From Strigops habroptila (lineage: Eukaryota > Chordata > Aves > Psittaciformes > Psittacidae), in contig NC_044282.2 of the NCBI RefSeq assembly GCF_004027225.2, forward strand, positions 72,217,787 through 72,281,786: a stretch of 64,000 nucleotides of DNA. Reading direction: 5' to 3'. How positions within the stretch are numbered: position 1 is the first letter of the stretch; each line of letters opens with the position of its first letter. The notes beneath the pieces are model-generated. The model worked only from the letters and a program-made list of their open reading frames with translations. It ran no database searches and had not been told where the DNA came from. Positions 1 to 12,000 of the stretch are shown here, piece by piece. Position numbers and translations under genes: made by a program.

Positions 1-481
1 TGGGGACAGGCGATGGTTTTCTACTTGAGCCTTACCTGCACTGCCCAATACCTGAATATTTCAATAAGCATCAATCAATAAGTTGGTTGTTTTCACATCA
101 TCATGACCCATCTGCAGGATGTGTAGAAGCTGGAGATGGTTCATGTTTCTAATGAACAGTTCTGGACACTTTGTAAATGCAGCCCAACATCAAATGATCC
201 TGGATAGTAGTAGTATAAGGAGTTGTGATTCTGCGTTATGAAGAAAGCCCAGCTCCTAAAACTCTCTGCAGACACACACAAAGCCACGAGAAAGAGGTGG
301 CTGTTTCAAGCCACTCCTGCTTGTCTTGTCCCATGTCTCATATCTTAGTGTCATTTATTTACTGTTTCTTTCCGCTGTTAACCTAGTGCTGCCAAGCACA
401 GAGGGTGCTAATGAATCTCTTTATATATGTGAAATATCAAGTCTGTTGATTTTGCCTTTATTTTTTCCCCCTGCATTTCAG
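1..481 (+). other. PUS10: Last intron of PUS10 (3' part)
   Basis: This is the 3' end of the intron before the PUS10 terminal exon. It holds no recognisable exon or repeat. The word TCTGTTGAT, which starts the real exon at 482, also occurs at 442-450 after an AAG, so a decoy acceptor lies about 40 bases upstream of the true one. Confidence 0.7.
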
Positions 482-520
482 TCTGTTGATGTTGACTGGC
501 CTCCAACCTTGGATAATTAA
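482..520 (+). CDS. PUS10: PUS10 terminal coding exon (tRNA pseudouridine synthase 10)
   Basis: This exon encodes the last twelve residues, SVDVDWPPTLDN, followed by TAA. The peptide matches the conserved C-terminal tail of vertebrate PUS10 as I know it, which also ends in a VDVDWPP block. The acceptor is a pyrimidine-rich tract ending in TTTCAG just before 482, and the exon reads in phase 0. PUS10 is the archaeal-type pseudouridine synthase that modifies the T-loop of tRNAs, with other reported roles in animals. The position fits: in vertebrates PUS10 lies tail to tail with REL, and REL here runs on the opposite strand. No earlier PUS10 exon is visible in bases 1-481, so the rest lies left of the window. 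The exon is very short, but peptide, splice site, strand and neighbour all agree. Confidence 0.88.
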   Translation, partial: SVDVDWPPTLDN

Positions 521-853
521 CTTTTCAAGTTGGGACGAGGAAGAAGCAGCTCCGCTGTCAGCAGCTGGTTACTGAGCACTGTACAGTATTAGAGCTCGGT
601 TGCAAAGTGATTTCTGTTGAACATTTGGATCATGTTGATCTGCCAAAGGATACTGTTACTTTGAATCAACTTTAAACACTCTGAATAGGTAGTGTTGGTT
701 CAATCTCTCGCCTTATTTTAATCTCCTCTGTGGATAAAAGGATTTTGGTAAGCTACTGTATTGATATTAAGTCTTTTTAAAACAATTAAGGAAAACAGTG
801 TAACGTACAAAGGGGGTACTCAGCAAGTACATCAAATAGACATTCTGCAGTAG

Positions 854-873
854 ATTAAAATGTTTTAATTAAA
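854..873 (+). terminator. Candidate PUS10 poly(A) signals (two ATTAAA)
   Basis: Two copies of the common variant signal ATTAAA lie at 854-859 and 868-873, about 335-350 bases after the PUS10 stop. They are followed by T-rich sequence. This rests on motif and position only; no transcript end is visible, and the AATAAA at 1735-1740 is an alternative. Confidence 0.3.
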
Positions 874-1827
874 ACCAACCCTCCCTCAAGCCAGATTTAT
901 TTAATTTTTTAAACTGTTTTAAACTGTGAGCTTTACTCACCTGGATGCAGGTAGCACAGAGTTACCTGAAGCCCAGTCCTAACTTTTCCCAAGTACCGTT
1001 TATGCAGGAAATCCCCCAACAGTGCCTGGGAGGAGGTGGTGCCCCACTCTCTGCTGACTGCTTTTTAGGCAGTGTCAGTTTTGGAAATGGGCAATTTGTT
1101 TCCCAGACAAAGTATTCTTCAAAGGGAAAACCAGTTTTCACAGGAAAACTGCACTTACACCCAAGTTTTTCTCATTTAAAAACATCAGCAAGGCTTCCTA
1201 GAAAAAACAGATGAGGTGCTCGAGGCCCCAACAGCTCTCTGGCCTGTTTACACTTCTCTTCAGGCATAGGATTTCCCCACTTGAGTCACCATGTACAAAA
1301 AGATTGGGAACTCCTGGCAGTGGTGCACGATGGAAATGTAAAGAAAAATAGGAATACCAGGAACCTCAAAGTGCAGGCAAATATAAAACATAGCAAAGAA
1401 TGCTGGTTTTGAAATCAAGACAAAGAGAAAAAGCTTTGGTTTAGTAGCATAATACATTTCTTCTTGTATGTAGCCTTGGATGGGTGCCTACAAATGTTGA
1501 ACACTGCCTAGGAACTTTCCTGGAATAGGGAAGATCTGAGTGTTTTCTTTGCTTATTTTAAATGTTTCATAAAAAGCACCACTTGCATCTTTAGGAAAAG
1601 CCACTTTTATGCCTCTGTCATATTAATCCATTAGGAAGATGCTTCTGTTTACCCGAAGTACAGAAGAGAGTTAAACTCTCAACAAGAAAGTAAGATTTGG
1701 AATATAAGGACTCTTCATTAATTAACAATTCATAAATAAAGGTAATATTTGCCAAGACAAACCACTATTTGGGACTACTGAGATGTTTTACCTTCAATTC
1801 AGTGGTTGCCAGGACCTCCTAATAGAA

Positions 1828-1861
1828 CAGCTGCATGATAACTTCAGCTGCATGATAACTT
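1828..1861. repeat. 17-bp perfect tandem duplication
   Basis: The unit CAGCTGCATGATAACTT occurs twice head to tail at 1828-1844 and 1845-1861. It directly abuts the inverted repeat at 1865-1901. Confidence 0.9.
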
Positions 1862-1864
1862 CAG

Positions 1865-1901
1865 GTATTTATTAATACCTCAAAAAGGTATTAATAAATA
1901 C
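1865..1901. repeat. Perfect 16-bp inverted repeat with 5-nt loop
   Basis: GTATTTATTAATACCT at 1865-1880 is followed by CAAAA and then its exact reverse complement at 1886-1901. On either strand this could form a stable AT-rich hairpin. It lies between the PUS10 and REL stop codons. Confidence 0.9.
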
Positions 1902-2690
1902 ATCTTCAAGGAGCTCCTAAAAACTAACACAAAACTAATAGGAACATGATTCAGAGAGCAGTATTTTTTTGTTTTCAGTCTTAAAGCTGTTATGAGCAAC
2001 AGATTGCAGGAGCAGCTGTCTCAGACAATGATCTGTACCCAGAAAGGAAGTGTTATGAATGATGGAAAACTTACTTACACTGAATTTAGAAGACAGACAA
2101 AAGAGAATTTCAGTCTCGTATCAATGTGATTTCTTGAAACTCAAAGCGAGCTAAAAATATGATTTATAAATTCCATAAACTACGGGGGGAAAAAATGTAA
2201 ACAAGACTGCACTGTGGACACAACAGACATGAGAAGAGCTGTTCCAAGGGGAAATGGAGCTAACCAGGCTGAGGCAGAAAGGGCTCCTGCCCTAGTGCAG
2301 CTGCAGCTTTCTGCACCATGCTGTACGTTATCCTGGTGACAGTGGAGATCATGATAACAACCCAAGGGTGGATACAGAAGGCTATAAAGGTTACAGTAAC
2401 TGTGCTGGGTCTGCCTTCTTCTCCATACAATGGGGAGAGGTCCACCAAAAAATTCCCAAATCATTTATTTTTATGACAAATGTGAAGCCTCCAAATGAGA
2501 GGGAAAAATAAGCTGATGATGCAAAAACGTCTACAGCTCTTTAGATAGTTACTAAGTGATCATGTGAAAATATGAACGTGAGAGATGTAATCTGGGAGGT
2601 TGAACTGTTTAAATCTTGACGTTTCTAATACAAGGTAAACACTTGGAACTTTCAGAAGCTCTAACGAATATTGCAGCAGTAATACTAATC

Positions 2691-2936
2691 TAGAATGGTT
2701 TGGGTTGAAGGGACCTTAAAGCTCATCCAGTTCCAACCCCCTGCCACAGGCAGGGACACCTTCCACTAGAGCAGGTTGCTCCAAGCCCCTGTGTCCAACC
2801 TGGCCTTGAACACTGCCAGGGATGGGGCAGCCACAGCTTCTCTGGGAAAAGTCTGTGCCAGCGCCTCATCACCCTCACAGGGAAGAACTTCTGCCTAAGA
2901 GCTCATCTCAATCTCCCCTCTTTGAGCTTAAAGCCC
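2691..2936 (-). mobile_element. CR1 LINE 3' fragment
   Basis: The sequence carries the conserved CR1 3'-end block: TAGAATGGTTTGGGTTG, then a block similar to the other CR1 copies in this window, including the text around CCAACCTGGCCTTGAACACTG. The end-of-element side is at the left, so the element reads on the minus strand. It is 5' truncated, as is typical for CR1, and about 245 bp long. Confidence 0.9.
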
Positions 2937-4856
2937 AATGTTGTACTTTGGCCTTCATATCTTACTTTTAAAAGTAAAATACCTACTTGCAAGTACGCAA
3001 ACAGGATGTTTTGTGAGAAAGAAAACCCGTTCATTATGTACGGGTGGGAAAGGTAGAGATTTTCTAGCCTGTTACATGAAAAATACTGGAAAAACAAGGT
3101 CCTGTGTTCCTTAGCACCATCCTTCCTCACACTGGAAGGACTCGGAATAAAGCTATTGTATGTTGTACCAGCCCTAGCTGAGCATGAGAGCATCTGTCCT
3201 CTCTTTGACCAAAAAGTCAATCGCTCTGCCACAAGAAATGCACTGATGGCCCCTTCCTGCACACACTGCTTTAGGTTTTGTCATGGCCAGTAGTAACCAT
3301 GAGCAGAAAATCCTCTAAAAGGCAACTGATAACCTACCTTCTCCCATTTCTCTGGCTCTCTGTGGTGAGGGATGTCATGAATCCGAGGTTGCAGAAGCAA
3401 AGTACTTGGTATAACCAGTTTTTTAATTACCAAACTGACTCGTTTACAAAGGAAAACAGAACTTTGAAAATATTTAATTACACAGTAAAAACAAACTGTA
3501 CTATAAAGAGCTTTCTATGAAGTGAGTAAAATGTTTACATTTAATATACTTAAAATTGAGAACTTCAAAAAAAAAAAAAGAACTGAATAAACACATTTCA
3601 AGCTTTCTTTGTATTTCTTTGGTCTTTCTATTACTTACGACTGCAGAGGAGCTACACAGAGGTGAGGAAAAATGGCTTTAAAACACAGAGAGTGAATTCC
3701 TTGCGTCGTGTGCCTGGAGTTAGGGGAAGCAGTTTTCCAAACTTTATCTATCCTACACCTTGTCTAAGGAGCATATTCCATCAAACCCATGGAATTGGTG
3801 TAATGCGTTCCAGTGGCAGCACCTTGTTGCTTTGAGCGCAATGAATTCCTGCAGTTAAGGAGTCATTGCTTTCCTATAAACCACGGGGGCTTTTTGGAGT
3901 TCCTTTCTGCCTTGTGTACAACTATTAATGTCAATAGTTGTGTGTGCTGGGATTGTGGTTTTGGGGGGGGTTTATATATCATTGTGCTTTTTTTTATTTC
4001 CATGGTGCAGTTCTACATTGCCAAACAGTAACAGTGAGCTTCGTAAGCCTTATCTGCCATACCAAACAGCTGTATAAATTAAGAAATACTCAAGTATTTC
4101 ATGCTGTATTGCTGCTTAAAAGATAATAATAGTATTAATAATAAACCAGCAAAGCCCTATGATGCAGAGTGTCCTACCTAGCCAGTTACATCCACATGAG
4201 CTGTCACTGAACATCTCGCAACTCAGGCTAAGAAGGAAGACTGGGAATCGAGTGGAAGGGAGGAAGTTCTGGTTTCTGACACAGAGCATAGAGGAGCGTT
4301 TTCACTTAGCACTGACTGCAGTGGCCATGAGTTGTTACTAGGACTGCCTCCAGCTCTGCCCCAAAAGCTGTCTTATGGTGGGGAGGCAGGATGTGAGCCT
4401 TCTTTTTAGGCAGTCACTTGCATAGCAGGAAACTGCCACGATACCTGAGGAAAAGAACAGGGAGATGCTCCGGCCCAACAGATTTCCACAGTTCAAAATG
4501 ACAATGTGCACAAAAAAACTTGCTGTTCGTTCTTTTGTGCAGTGATTCATTTACAACAGAGCTGGACTCTTTAAAAACTCAAACCTTCCGGTCTTTTAAA
4601 AATACATCTAACAATGACATAGTCATTAAAAAGATTTTAAGAGTAAATTTGCCTTCAAAGCAAATGGAGTGTGGTGAAACTGTAAAAAAAAAAAAAAGAA
4701 ATATATCAATGCGTGATGATGGTGAGAAGAACATTTTATATGGAAGAGGGTAAGAAACCTAAACCTTTCAAGTTAAGTCGAGTCCAACTTGAACAGGGTT
4801 AGGTGAGTCTGAACTAGAGTGCCCTTGTGCAGGTTTTTTGCCCTAATTTCTGTCCT

Positions 4857-4890
4857 AATAAAATTTATTTCCCTGGCAAAAAAAAAAAAA
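4857..4890. terminator. Overlapping two-strand poly(A) signals with A-tract
   Basis: AATAAA lies on the + strand at 4857-4862 and on the minus strand at 4864-4869. The minus-strand copy is the first AATAAA after the REL stop, 385 bases downstream, and so is the best candidate for a REL poly(A) site. A run of 13 A on the + strand (about 4878-4890) appears as a T-rich stretch upstream of the signal when read on the REL strand. The call rests on motif and position. Confidence 0.4.
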
Positions 4891-5253
4891 GGTTCTTTTT
4901 CAACCAATTTTAACCCTGTGAAGCATTTGAAATTTTAACCCTTCTGAAGACACCAGCTTTTGCAATCCCTAAAGGTAAGGAAGATTAAAGTGTTAACAGT
5001 TCCCTTTTCCAACAGCGTAAAAATAAGTATACAAGGTACTTTTAAGGTACAGAACCCCAAACCCTACTCCCACCTCTCTTTCTTTTATGGGCACCACTCT
5101 TTGGGCTGTAATTTATAACCTGAAGTTATAGATCATGAAACTTGCAGAGCAACATTCTGAAAGAGAAAGCAGGGACTCCAGAAGAGTAAGTTACTCTTCT
5201 TCAGACAGCTAGGCATCTGAAAAGCTCTATGTACCCGCTGCCAGCCCGACAGC
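4870..5253 (-). other. REL: Probable REL 3' UTR
   Basis: This is the stretch between the REL stop codon and the first AATAAA on the REL strand. It has no coding exon or recognised repeat. The assignment is inferred from position and holds only if that first signal is used. Confidence 0.5.
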
Positions 5254-6041
5254 TCAATGGTTAAAGCTCTGTAATAGGCTATCAAATTGGAAAGACTGAT
5301 AGAGCTCATCAGCGTGGACACCATCGGTGTCATAGTACTGGTTATCTGCAATGCTACTTGGAGGGTTTGGGATGGGGTTGGTGGAGAGTCTTGATTCACT
5401 CAAAACTTCTTGGTCTATAAAACTGTAAACTGCTGGGTCGGCTAAGTTAGGCTGCGGGTTGAAGGGCATGCTGCCCGGGGCTGCTCCGGACGGGCAGGCT
5501 GGAGGCACGGCGTGGAGCTGCTGCCTGGGATTGCTCGTGTTCAACACAGAGTTGTACTTGTCAAAGTTCATACTGGTGCAGGTCATGTCGTCGGTCTCCA
5601 TGTTGACGATGCCGGTGGTGGAGATGCTGGAGGAATGAGCCGGGTGAGCGATGCTGTTACTGGACACACTCTGCATGTCTGCCCCTGACACCGACACCGT
5701 GCCCAGCCCGTTCGTGCTGCTGAAATTCCGGTAGAAGCCCGAATCCTTCTCATCAGACCAGGTCAGAGCGTTGTCATGGAAAGCTGGGAGGGAGCCGCTG
5801 CCCTGGGCACCAGGCTGGGACAAGTCTGCCCCAAAGCTGTTCTGTGTGTGTGCCCCGAGCAGGCTGCCCGCTGCATTCGGGGTGCTGTACAGCGGCCAGC
5901 ACGAGGACAGCGTGTCTTGCTTCCCCGGCGCCACCTGCGCCAGTGCATGGGGCATCTGGTTGCACACAGGGTAGATCTGACTAGAGTTGTCCAAGGCTCC
6001 CAACCCTGGCATCAGCAGTGAGGAGGAAAACATGTTTGGTT
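5254..6041 (-). CDS. REL: REL coding exon 10 (transactivation domain, stop)
   Basis: This exon encodes residues 332-593 and the stop. The acceptor reads CCCGTAG, followed by AACCAAACATG. The encoded stretch is rich in Ser, Asn, Pro and Gln and ends in a DELYQSFQF block close to the chicken c-Rel C-terminus. It is the transactivation region, and it is GC-rich at its 5' end. Several short ORFs on both strands here are shadows of this exon. Confidence 0.96.
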
Positions 6042-9000
6042 CTACGGGAAGGAAAGACGTGACTGCGTTTTAATGCCATTCTTTATAGGTTTTAAAATTA
6101 CAAGTGGTAAAAAGCAAATCCAGTGTTGTTTTAGTAAGACCATATGTGCATTTGCACTTTTGTACTAGCTTAACTGCTCTACAGGGTGGACCCCAGGTTT
6201 CTGGAGAGAAGGAGAAGACAAAAGACAGACTTCTCTCCAGAGAAGAGATCCAAGACAGCGATCCATCTCACCCCCCCATGGCAAGCACTAAAGGTGACAG
6301 CTACAATTAAGAACTGATGGGTTTAGTTTGTATTGTCAAAAGTACCAGTGTCTTAAAGGAAGAAACCCTCAAGAGAACATTAGAATTTCAAGCAAAGAGC
6401 AGGGAAGGCCAGCGACTGTTCTGCACTCCTCATTGCAAGAGAGATACTGAGGTGCTGGAGCAGGTCCAGAGAAGGGCAACGGAGCTGGTTCAGGGCCTGG
6501 AGCACAAGTGTGATGAGGAACGGCTGAGGGACCTGGGGGGGTTTAGTCTGGACAAGAGAAGGCTCAGGGGGGACCTTATCGCTGTCTACAAGTGCCTGAC
6601 AGGAGGATGGAGCCAGGAGGGGGCTGGTCTCTGCTCCCAGGTAACAAGTGATAGAACAAGAGGAAACGGCCTCAAGCTGCGCCAGGGCAGGTTTAGATGG
6701 AGATGAGGAACAATTCCTTCCCCAGAGGGTGCTCAGGCATTGGAACAGGCTGCCCAGGGCAGTCCTGGAGTCACCGTCCCTGCAAGTGTTCACACCCCGT
6801 GTAGCCGAGGCCCTCAGTGCCATGGGCTAGTGGTGGCCTTGGCAGTGCTGGGGAACGGTTGGTCTTGATGATCTTAAAGGTCTTTTCCAACCCAATTGAT
6901 TCTGTGATTCTGTGACTGAGCATATGTTTGAAAGGCAGAACACAGAGAAGAATGGGTCACTATCTAAACTAAGGCTGAACTTCAAGATGAAGGTGGTGTA
7001 GCCCTCTCCTGTGCAAAGGGGAAGCTGCAGCATGGCTGAGGCTTTGAGAAGCATCTGGAGAAGAAAGAGACAGGTACTGTCTTGGGAACTTCAGTGCCCC
7101 CCTAAAAATGCTCCAGCCCTTCCCCATGTCATCGGACATGATCAATTTCAAAGCAAAAACCTACCTTTCTTAATCATCTTCCCTTCAGGAGGGACACCAG
7201 GGAACGGAGCCACTTTGGGCCTCTCTGACACACTTGATCCTGCGATGGAAGAAAGCGTTAAGTCAACACTGAACGTTTGCTTTTACATAAAGTAATTCCA
7301 TCTCAATGCAAGTTCACCTAACTAAGAAAAAAACCAATATTTTCCTTACCACAGTCCTTTATGAGCTTTTGCAAAGCCAGCGTTGATCTCTGCCTCTTTG
7401 CTTTGTTGCCATATGGATCTACAGAGAAAGGGGGAGAAGGGAAAAGGGTTATGTTCTCTTTGATATTAGCAAAGGAACTTTCTAAAACTTCTACTAGTGG
7501 CACCTAATTGTAGTAAGATCTATTTAAAGATACCTATTTCAGACATGACAGCAGTAATGGACCCAGACAGTGTTATTGACCATGATTCTTGATACTTTCA
7601 TTGAAAGAGGGAACAAATTGGCTACTGTTACTTCTAAAACCCCAAAATCTACTTTGTAGAAGTAGCATTGTAGTAATTTTACTAATTAGGCTACTGCTGA
7701 TTATCAACACGAGGTCTGCACTGATAATGGCTTTTCAGAAACTCAGCTAATTGGAGCCATACCCTTCTCATCTGGTAGGTATCTGAAATCCATGGGTTCA
7801 CTGACTTCCTGGTCTGACGGTCTCCTCAGCTGCATCTTCACCGTGACGGGCTCGGTGATGTCTCTGAGGAACGGCGGCGTTCTGAACACAATCGCAACCT
7901 GACGGTGAACATCAGCTTGGGAGAAGGAACCTTTGGCCTCCCAGTTGTCCAAGACGAATCTGACTTCGATATCATCTGGTCCATTAGAAACAGAAGATGC
8001 TTGTTAAAGTGAAGAACTGAAAACTGAAAACTTGCAGCAGAAAAAAGGGAGAAGGGGAACACAGAACGGAGTCTGACTCAGAATTCGGATGCAAAGTACA
8101 TGACTTTAAAGGCACTGAGGTGCCTCTGAACCTGAAAGCTGAGCTATAAAACCAAACCACCCACACAATGGTGTGCTGAAGGGCTTCAGTTCCCCTGCTA
8201 GAAAGTGGCAGTCCCAGCCATCTGGGACAAAGGGAAAGGAAAAACCTCGTCAAGATTACCTTTCTGAACTTTGTCACACAGCAGAAATATTTCATCTCCT
8301 CCCTTTACACTTCCACAGTTCTTGTTCACACGACAAATCCTCAGTTCTGCGGTGTTGGGAGCTCCTGGAAACAAACAGGCAAATCTGATGATGAAGAATT
8401 ACAGTAACTTTGTCACTGCTGAAGATGGGGTGATGGAATTTAAGGTGTAAGAAGGGAAGGCAAGAACTGGAGAGTGTGACACCCCGAAATCCACATGAAA
8501 CACGTGCTTCATACAGGGAATGCAGAAGCAGGGCTTGATGTTCCATGATCCTACAGTGCTCAGCCTCTCATCTCTGTGCCACTGGCTCCTAAACTACAGT
8601 CTCAAAATACTTCCCTGAATGATGTGATAGTGCTCGATGCTGCTGCCCCTTCGAGCTGGAGAACTCAAAGCAGATCCTGGAGTGACTGATCACTTGTTAC
8701 AGTCATGGTTCTCTGGGCTAGCAAGTCAAGAAAACTCCCCTCTCTTTGTATCTGGTTGTAGTTTTATTCACGGACATACTTGGCCATCAAGCCACTCCTC
8801 TGTCACCCTCTCAAAGTGCTTGAGAACAGGTCTATGAGCCCAATTTTCATGCCTTTTCTCAGGGTAGAAGGTTTCACCCTAAAATGCTCCAATTTCAACT
8901 CCAGCCTGTGCTGTACACGGACAGCACTCATGATTAATTGTTAATGGAGACATGTTCTGTGCACGGTCTCTGGTGCCATTGTACATCACAAGATATTAAC

Positions 9001-12000
9001 CACCACTGAAGTTTGCACCCATAACCCGATGGCTATGGGCAACTCGTGTGGGATGGAGACAAGTGCTGCCTGATGGTGCCTGGCCCTGTTCAGCAGCAGC
9101 AGCAGCTTTCCTGCAGGGTGAATATGGACTGCAAGAAAGAACAGCCCCCTTGGAGCTTTATGGGCCCCAAGGAACTTCATGGGCTATGTTATAATCGATT
9201 TACGAGGGCACTAATGTCACTATATAGTGATTCAAAAGTAACAAAGAACAAAAGCCAGAATGGAAGAACTCTCTAGAATCTCAAGTTCAACCCCTGTGCC
9301 TGTATGCTGCGTTGATCCTTTGAAGCCCATGAGCACACACTATTTTAAGACCCTGTCTTCATTTAACACGCAAAGTAACTGATGATCATACTAGTAGTAT
9401 CGGTAGTTTACTACACCCTCTTCCCCCCTCCAATCCCAACAGAACAACACTACACTATGCCATGATCATCTCTCATCTTCTCACATGCAAGACATCAACT
9501 CCAAACGTATTTAAAACGCCTGTGAGGATCTCGCTGGTGCCACTTGGTCACCCAACCAGTCCTCCTACTGCTACAGCAACATGGGGCTCCACCACCACAA
9601 GCTCCCTGTTCCAGGCACAGAGATGAAACACAAAACCAAAGCTCATTGTGCCACCCTCCAAAAACACCCCAAAACCATCTACTTTAGATGCTCAGTTTGA
9701 GCCAATTCATGCCCAATCTATCATGGTGCTGTACAGGTAACACTGCAGCATGACAGAGACCACGCTTAAAACAGAGCTCCATGGTAACCTCAGGCCAGGC
9801 CCCAGTTACGTAGTTACTATCTGCTGCTATTACTAATATTATTAGTAGGAGAAGTGGGTGCTACAGCCTCATTTACTACATGACACACACCATTTGCTGA
9901 AGAATCGGAAACTTTGAAGGGAGGGGAAACAAAACAACCCCAGAAATAGCGCGGGGTCATATGAGTGACAGTGTCACTGTGCGTTTTTCACGGGAAGGGT
10001 AAATTAAGACTTACTAGGAGAAGCCTAATTTTACCTTTGTTTCACTTCCGTGTGCTTGAATGGCACTCGATGGCCTTTTAATAGGTTTTGGGGAAGCTTT
10101 CCTAGGCTGGAGCTTGTTGGTTTGTGTTTAGGCAAAAAATTTAGAAGGGAAGATAAAGGAAAGAGACGCGAATGTCAGTAGATATGGATGTGCCATCCTC
10201 TGCTGTCAGCCCTGGTGCCACCAGCCTCAGAGGGAGATGTTCTCCATGGGCTTTGTTTCTCCCCATCCCCTGAGCACACCCTCCCCTTGCCATCACCTCA
10301 ACTCCTGCCCAATTCCTGCTCCTTGCTCCCCAAAACCACATCCCTGCTACAACTCCCTGGAAAATGAGCTTCTCACCAAAAATCACATCACTTTCGACAA
10401 GGGCACAGTGACATAACCTATTCCTCAGAAACTGCTGCTTTGTCTGACTCTGCCCAAGAGTTTCAGTGTGGTAAGAGTCACAAGTTGGGAAGTTTCTGTT
10501 CAAAACCAGTTAATATGATCAGCAACTAAACCAACTAAACTCTGAATTTTATACACTTGCAGCCTCTGCTAACGTGGTTGTCCCTGTATTATGTTTGTAT
10601 TAGTCTTATCTATCTCTGCTATCCAAAGCAGGCGGAGACACCAAAGTATTAGAAAGAAAAACAATAGATGTAAAGTGTGCAAGCTGATTTTCAGACAAGC
10701 CCTGAATAGCTTTTTGCTCCTGATGTGAACAGATCAGCATAAGCTCGAGATCAAACCACCTCAGACTTCCAAGCCCTTTGTACCATAGTTTTACGTGTTA
10801 TCTAAGCTATAACCTGACCTTACGCAGCTCTGTAGGACAGAGCAGGCTTAAAAAGGAGCATTTGTAAAAGAAATTCAGATCTGAAACTGCTCCAGACACG
10901 AGCAGCATAATTTGTATGACTTGTGGTTGCAGTTATGCAGCTTTATGTACACCACTGCTACGTTACACGGAGGATTTTAGATACATGGAGTATATCAGAA
11001 GCTGCCCACACACCCCCACACCGAAAAGCCAAGCTTCCCCACCACGTAGCTACCCGTCACTGCAGCAGCTTAGCAAGGACTGACGTCAAGCAATGTCGAC
11101 GAGTAATCATGATTTGGCACATTTCTAAATGGCAGCTGAGACCGAGCTGCAAATCTTGTACATCAGTTTTATCGCAACCCCAATTAGTCCTACGAAGGTT
11201 CTCACTATCACAGTGCACACAGGTCCAACTTCTGGGTAATTCTAGAAGAGACTCTAAAACCCACCTGAGTTCATATTCCTATTTTTACAAGAGCACGTAG
11301 GGACAGGACAAGGGGAATGGGTTTAAACTGACAGAGGGGAGACTGAGATGAGCTCTGAGGCAGAAGTTCCTCCCTGTGAGGGTGCTGAGGCGCTGGCACA
11401 GACTTTTCCCAGAGAAGCTGTGGCTGCCCCATCCCTGGCAGTGTTCAAGGCCAGGTTGGACACAGGGGCTTGGAGCAACCTGCTCTAGTGGAAGGTGTCC
11501 CTGCCCGTGGCAGGGGGTTGGAGCTGGATGAGTTTTAAGCTCCCTTCCAACCCAAACCAGTCTGGGATTCAACATTCTCATAGGGGTTATGTCCACATCA
11601 GCACAAGTCTAACAAACAGCGACTTTATGAAATGCAGAACTCCTTTTGTTCAGTAGCTTCTGCTGACTTAATGACCTGAAATGTTTAGCATGGAAATACT
11701 TTTGCTGCAGAAACAAAAACCACCACCAGGAAGTTTTCAAGGATTAAAAGCTCCTCTGCTATTCTGCTCCAGGACAGAAGTCCAGCACACGCTGAGGGCT
11801 AAAATCCTTGACTGCAGTGACCTGCTGCTTCTGAGGTAGTATTTGGACTAGCACAGTCCTGGGGTAACGGTTGGACTTGATGATCTTAAGGCTCTTTTCC
11901 AACCTTGTTGATGCCGTGATTCTATACGCAAGTCCAGTTTTGTGGAATGTGGAAAATTGTGCCAAGAAGGGGTGTTTCACATACTTCTACACCCTCCCAG

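Larger units (their letters stand above)
521..4863. other. PUS10 3' UTR and PUS10-REL convergent intergenic region
   Basis: No protein-coding exon was recognised here. The left part must hold the PUS10 3' UTR. Candidate poly(A) signals on the + strand are ATTAAA at 854-859 and 868-873 and AATAAA at 1735-1740. The stretch also contains a 17-bp tandem duplication (1828-1861), a perfect 16-bp inverted repeat (1865-1901), a CR1 fragment (2691-2936), and A-rich runs near 3568 and 4684. The ORFs present are short and without recognisable domains. If REL uses a later poly(A) site than 4864-4869, its 3' UTR would reach into the right part. Confidence 0.6.

Noticed and set aside
945-1214. 89-codon + strand ORF after PUS10
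   Set aside because: It lies in the probable 3' UTR and has no recognised motif.
5763-6021. Open frames overlapping REL exon 10 on both strands
   Set aside because: They are shadows of the GC-rich coding exon in other frames.
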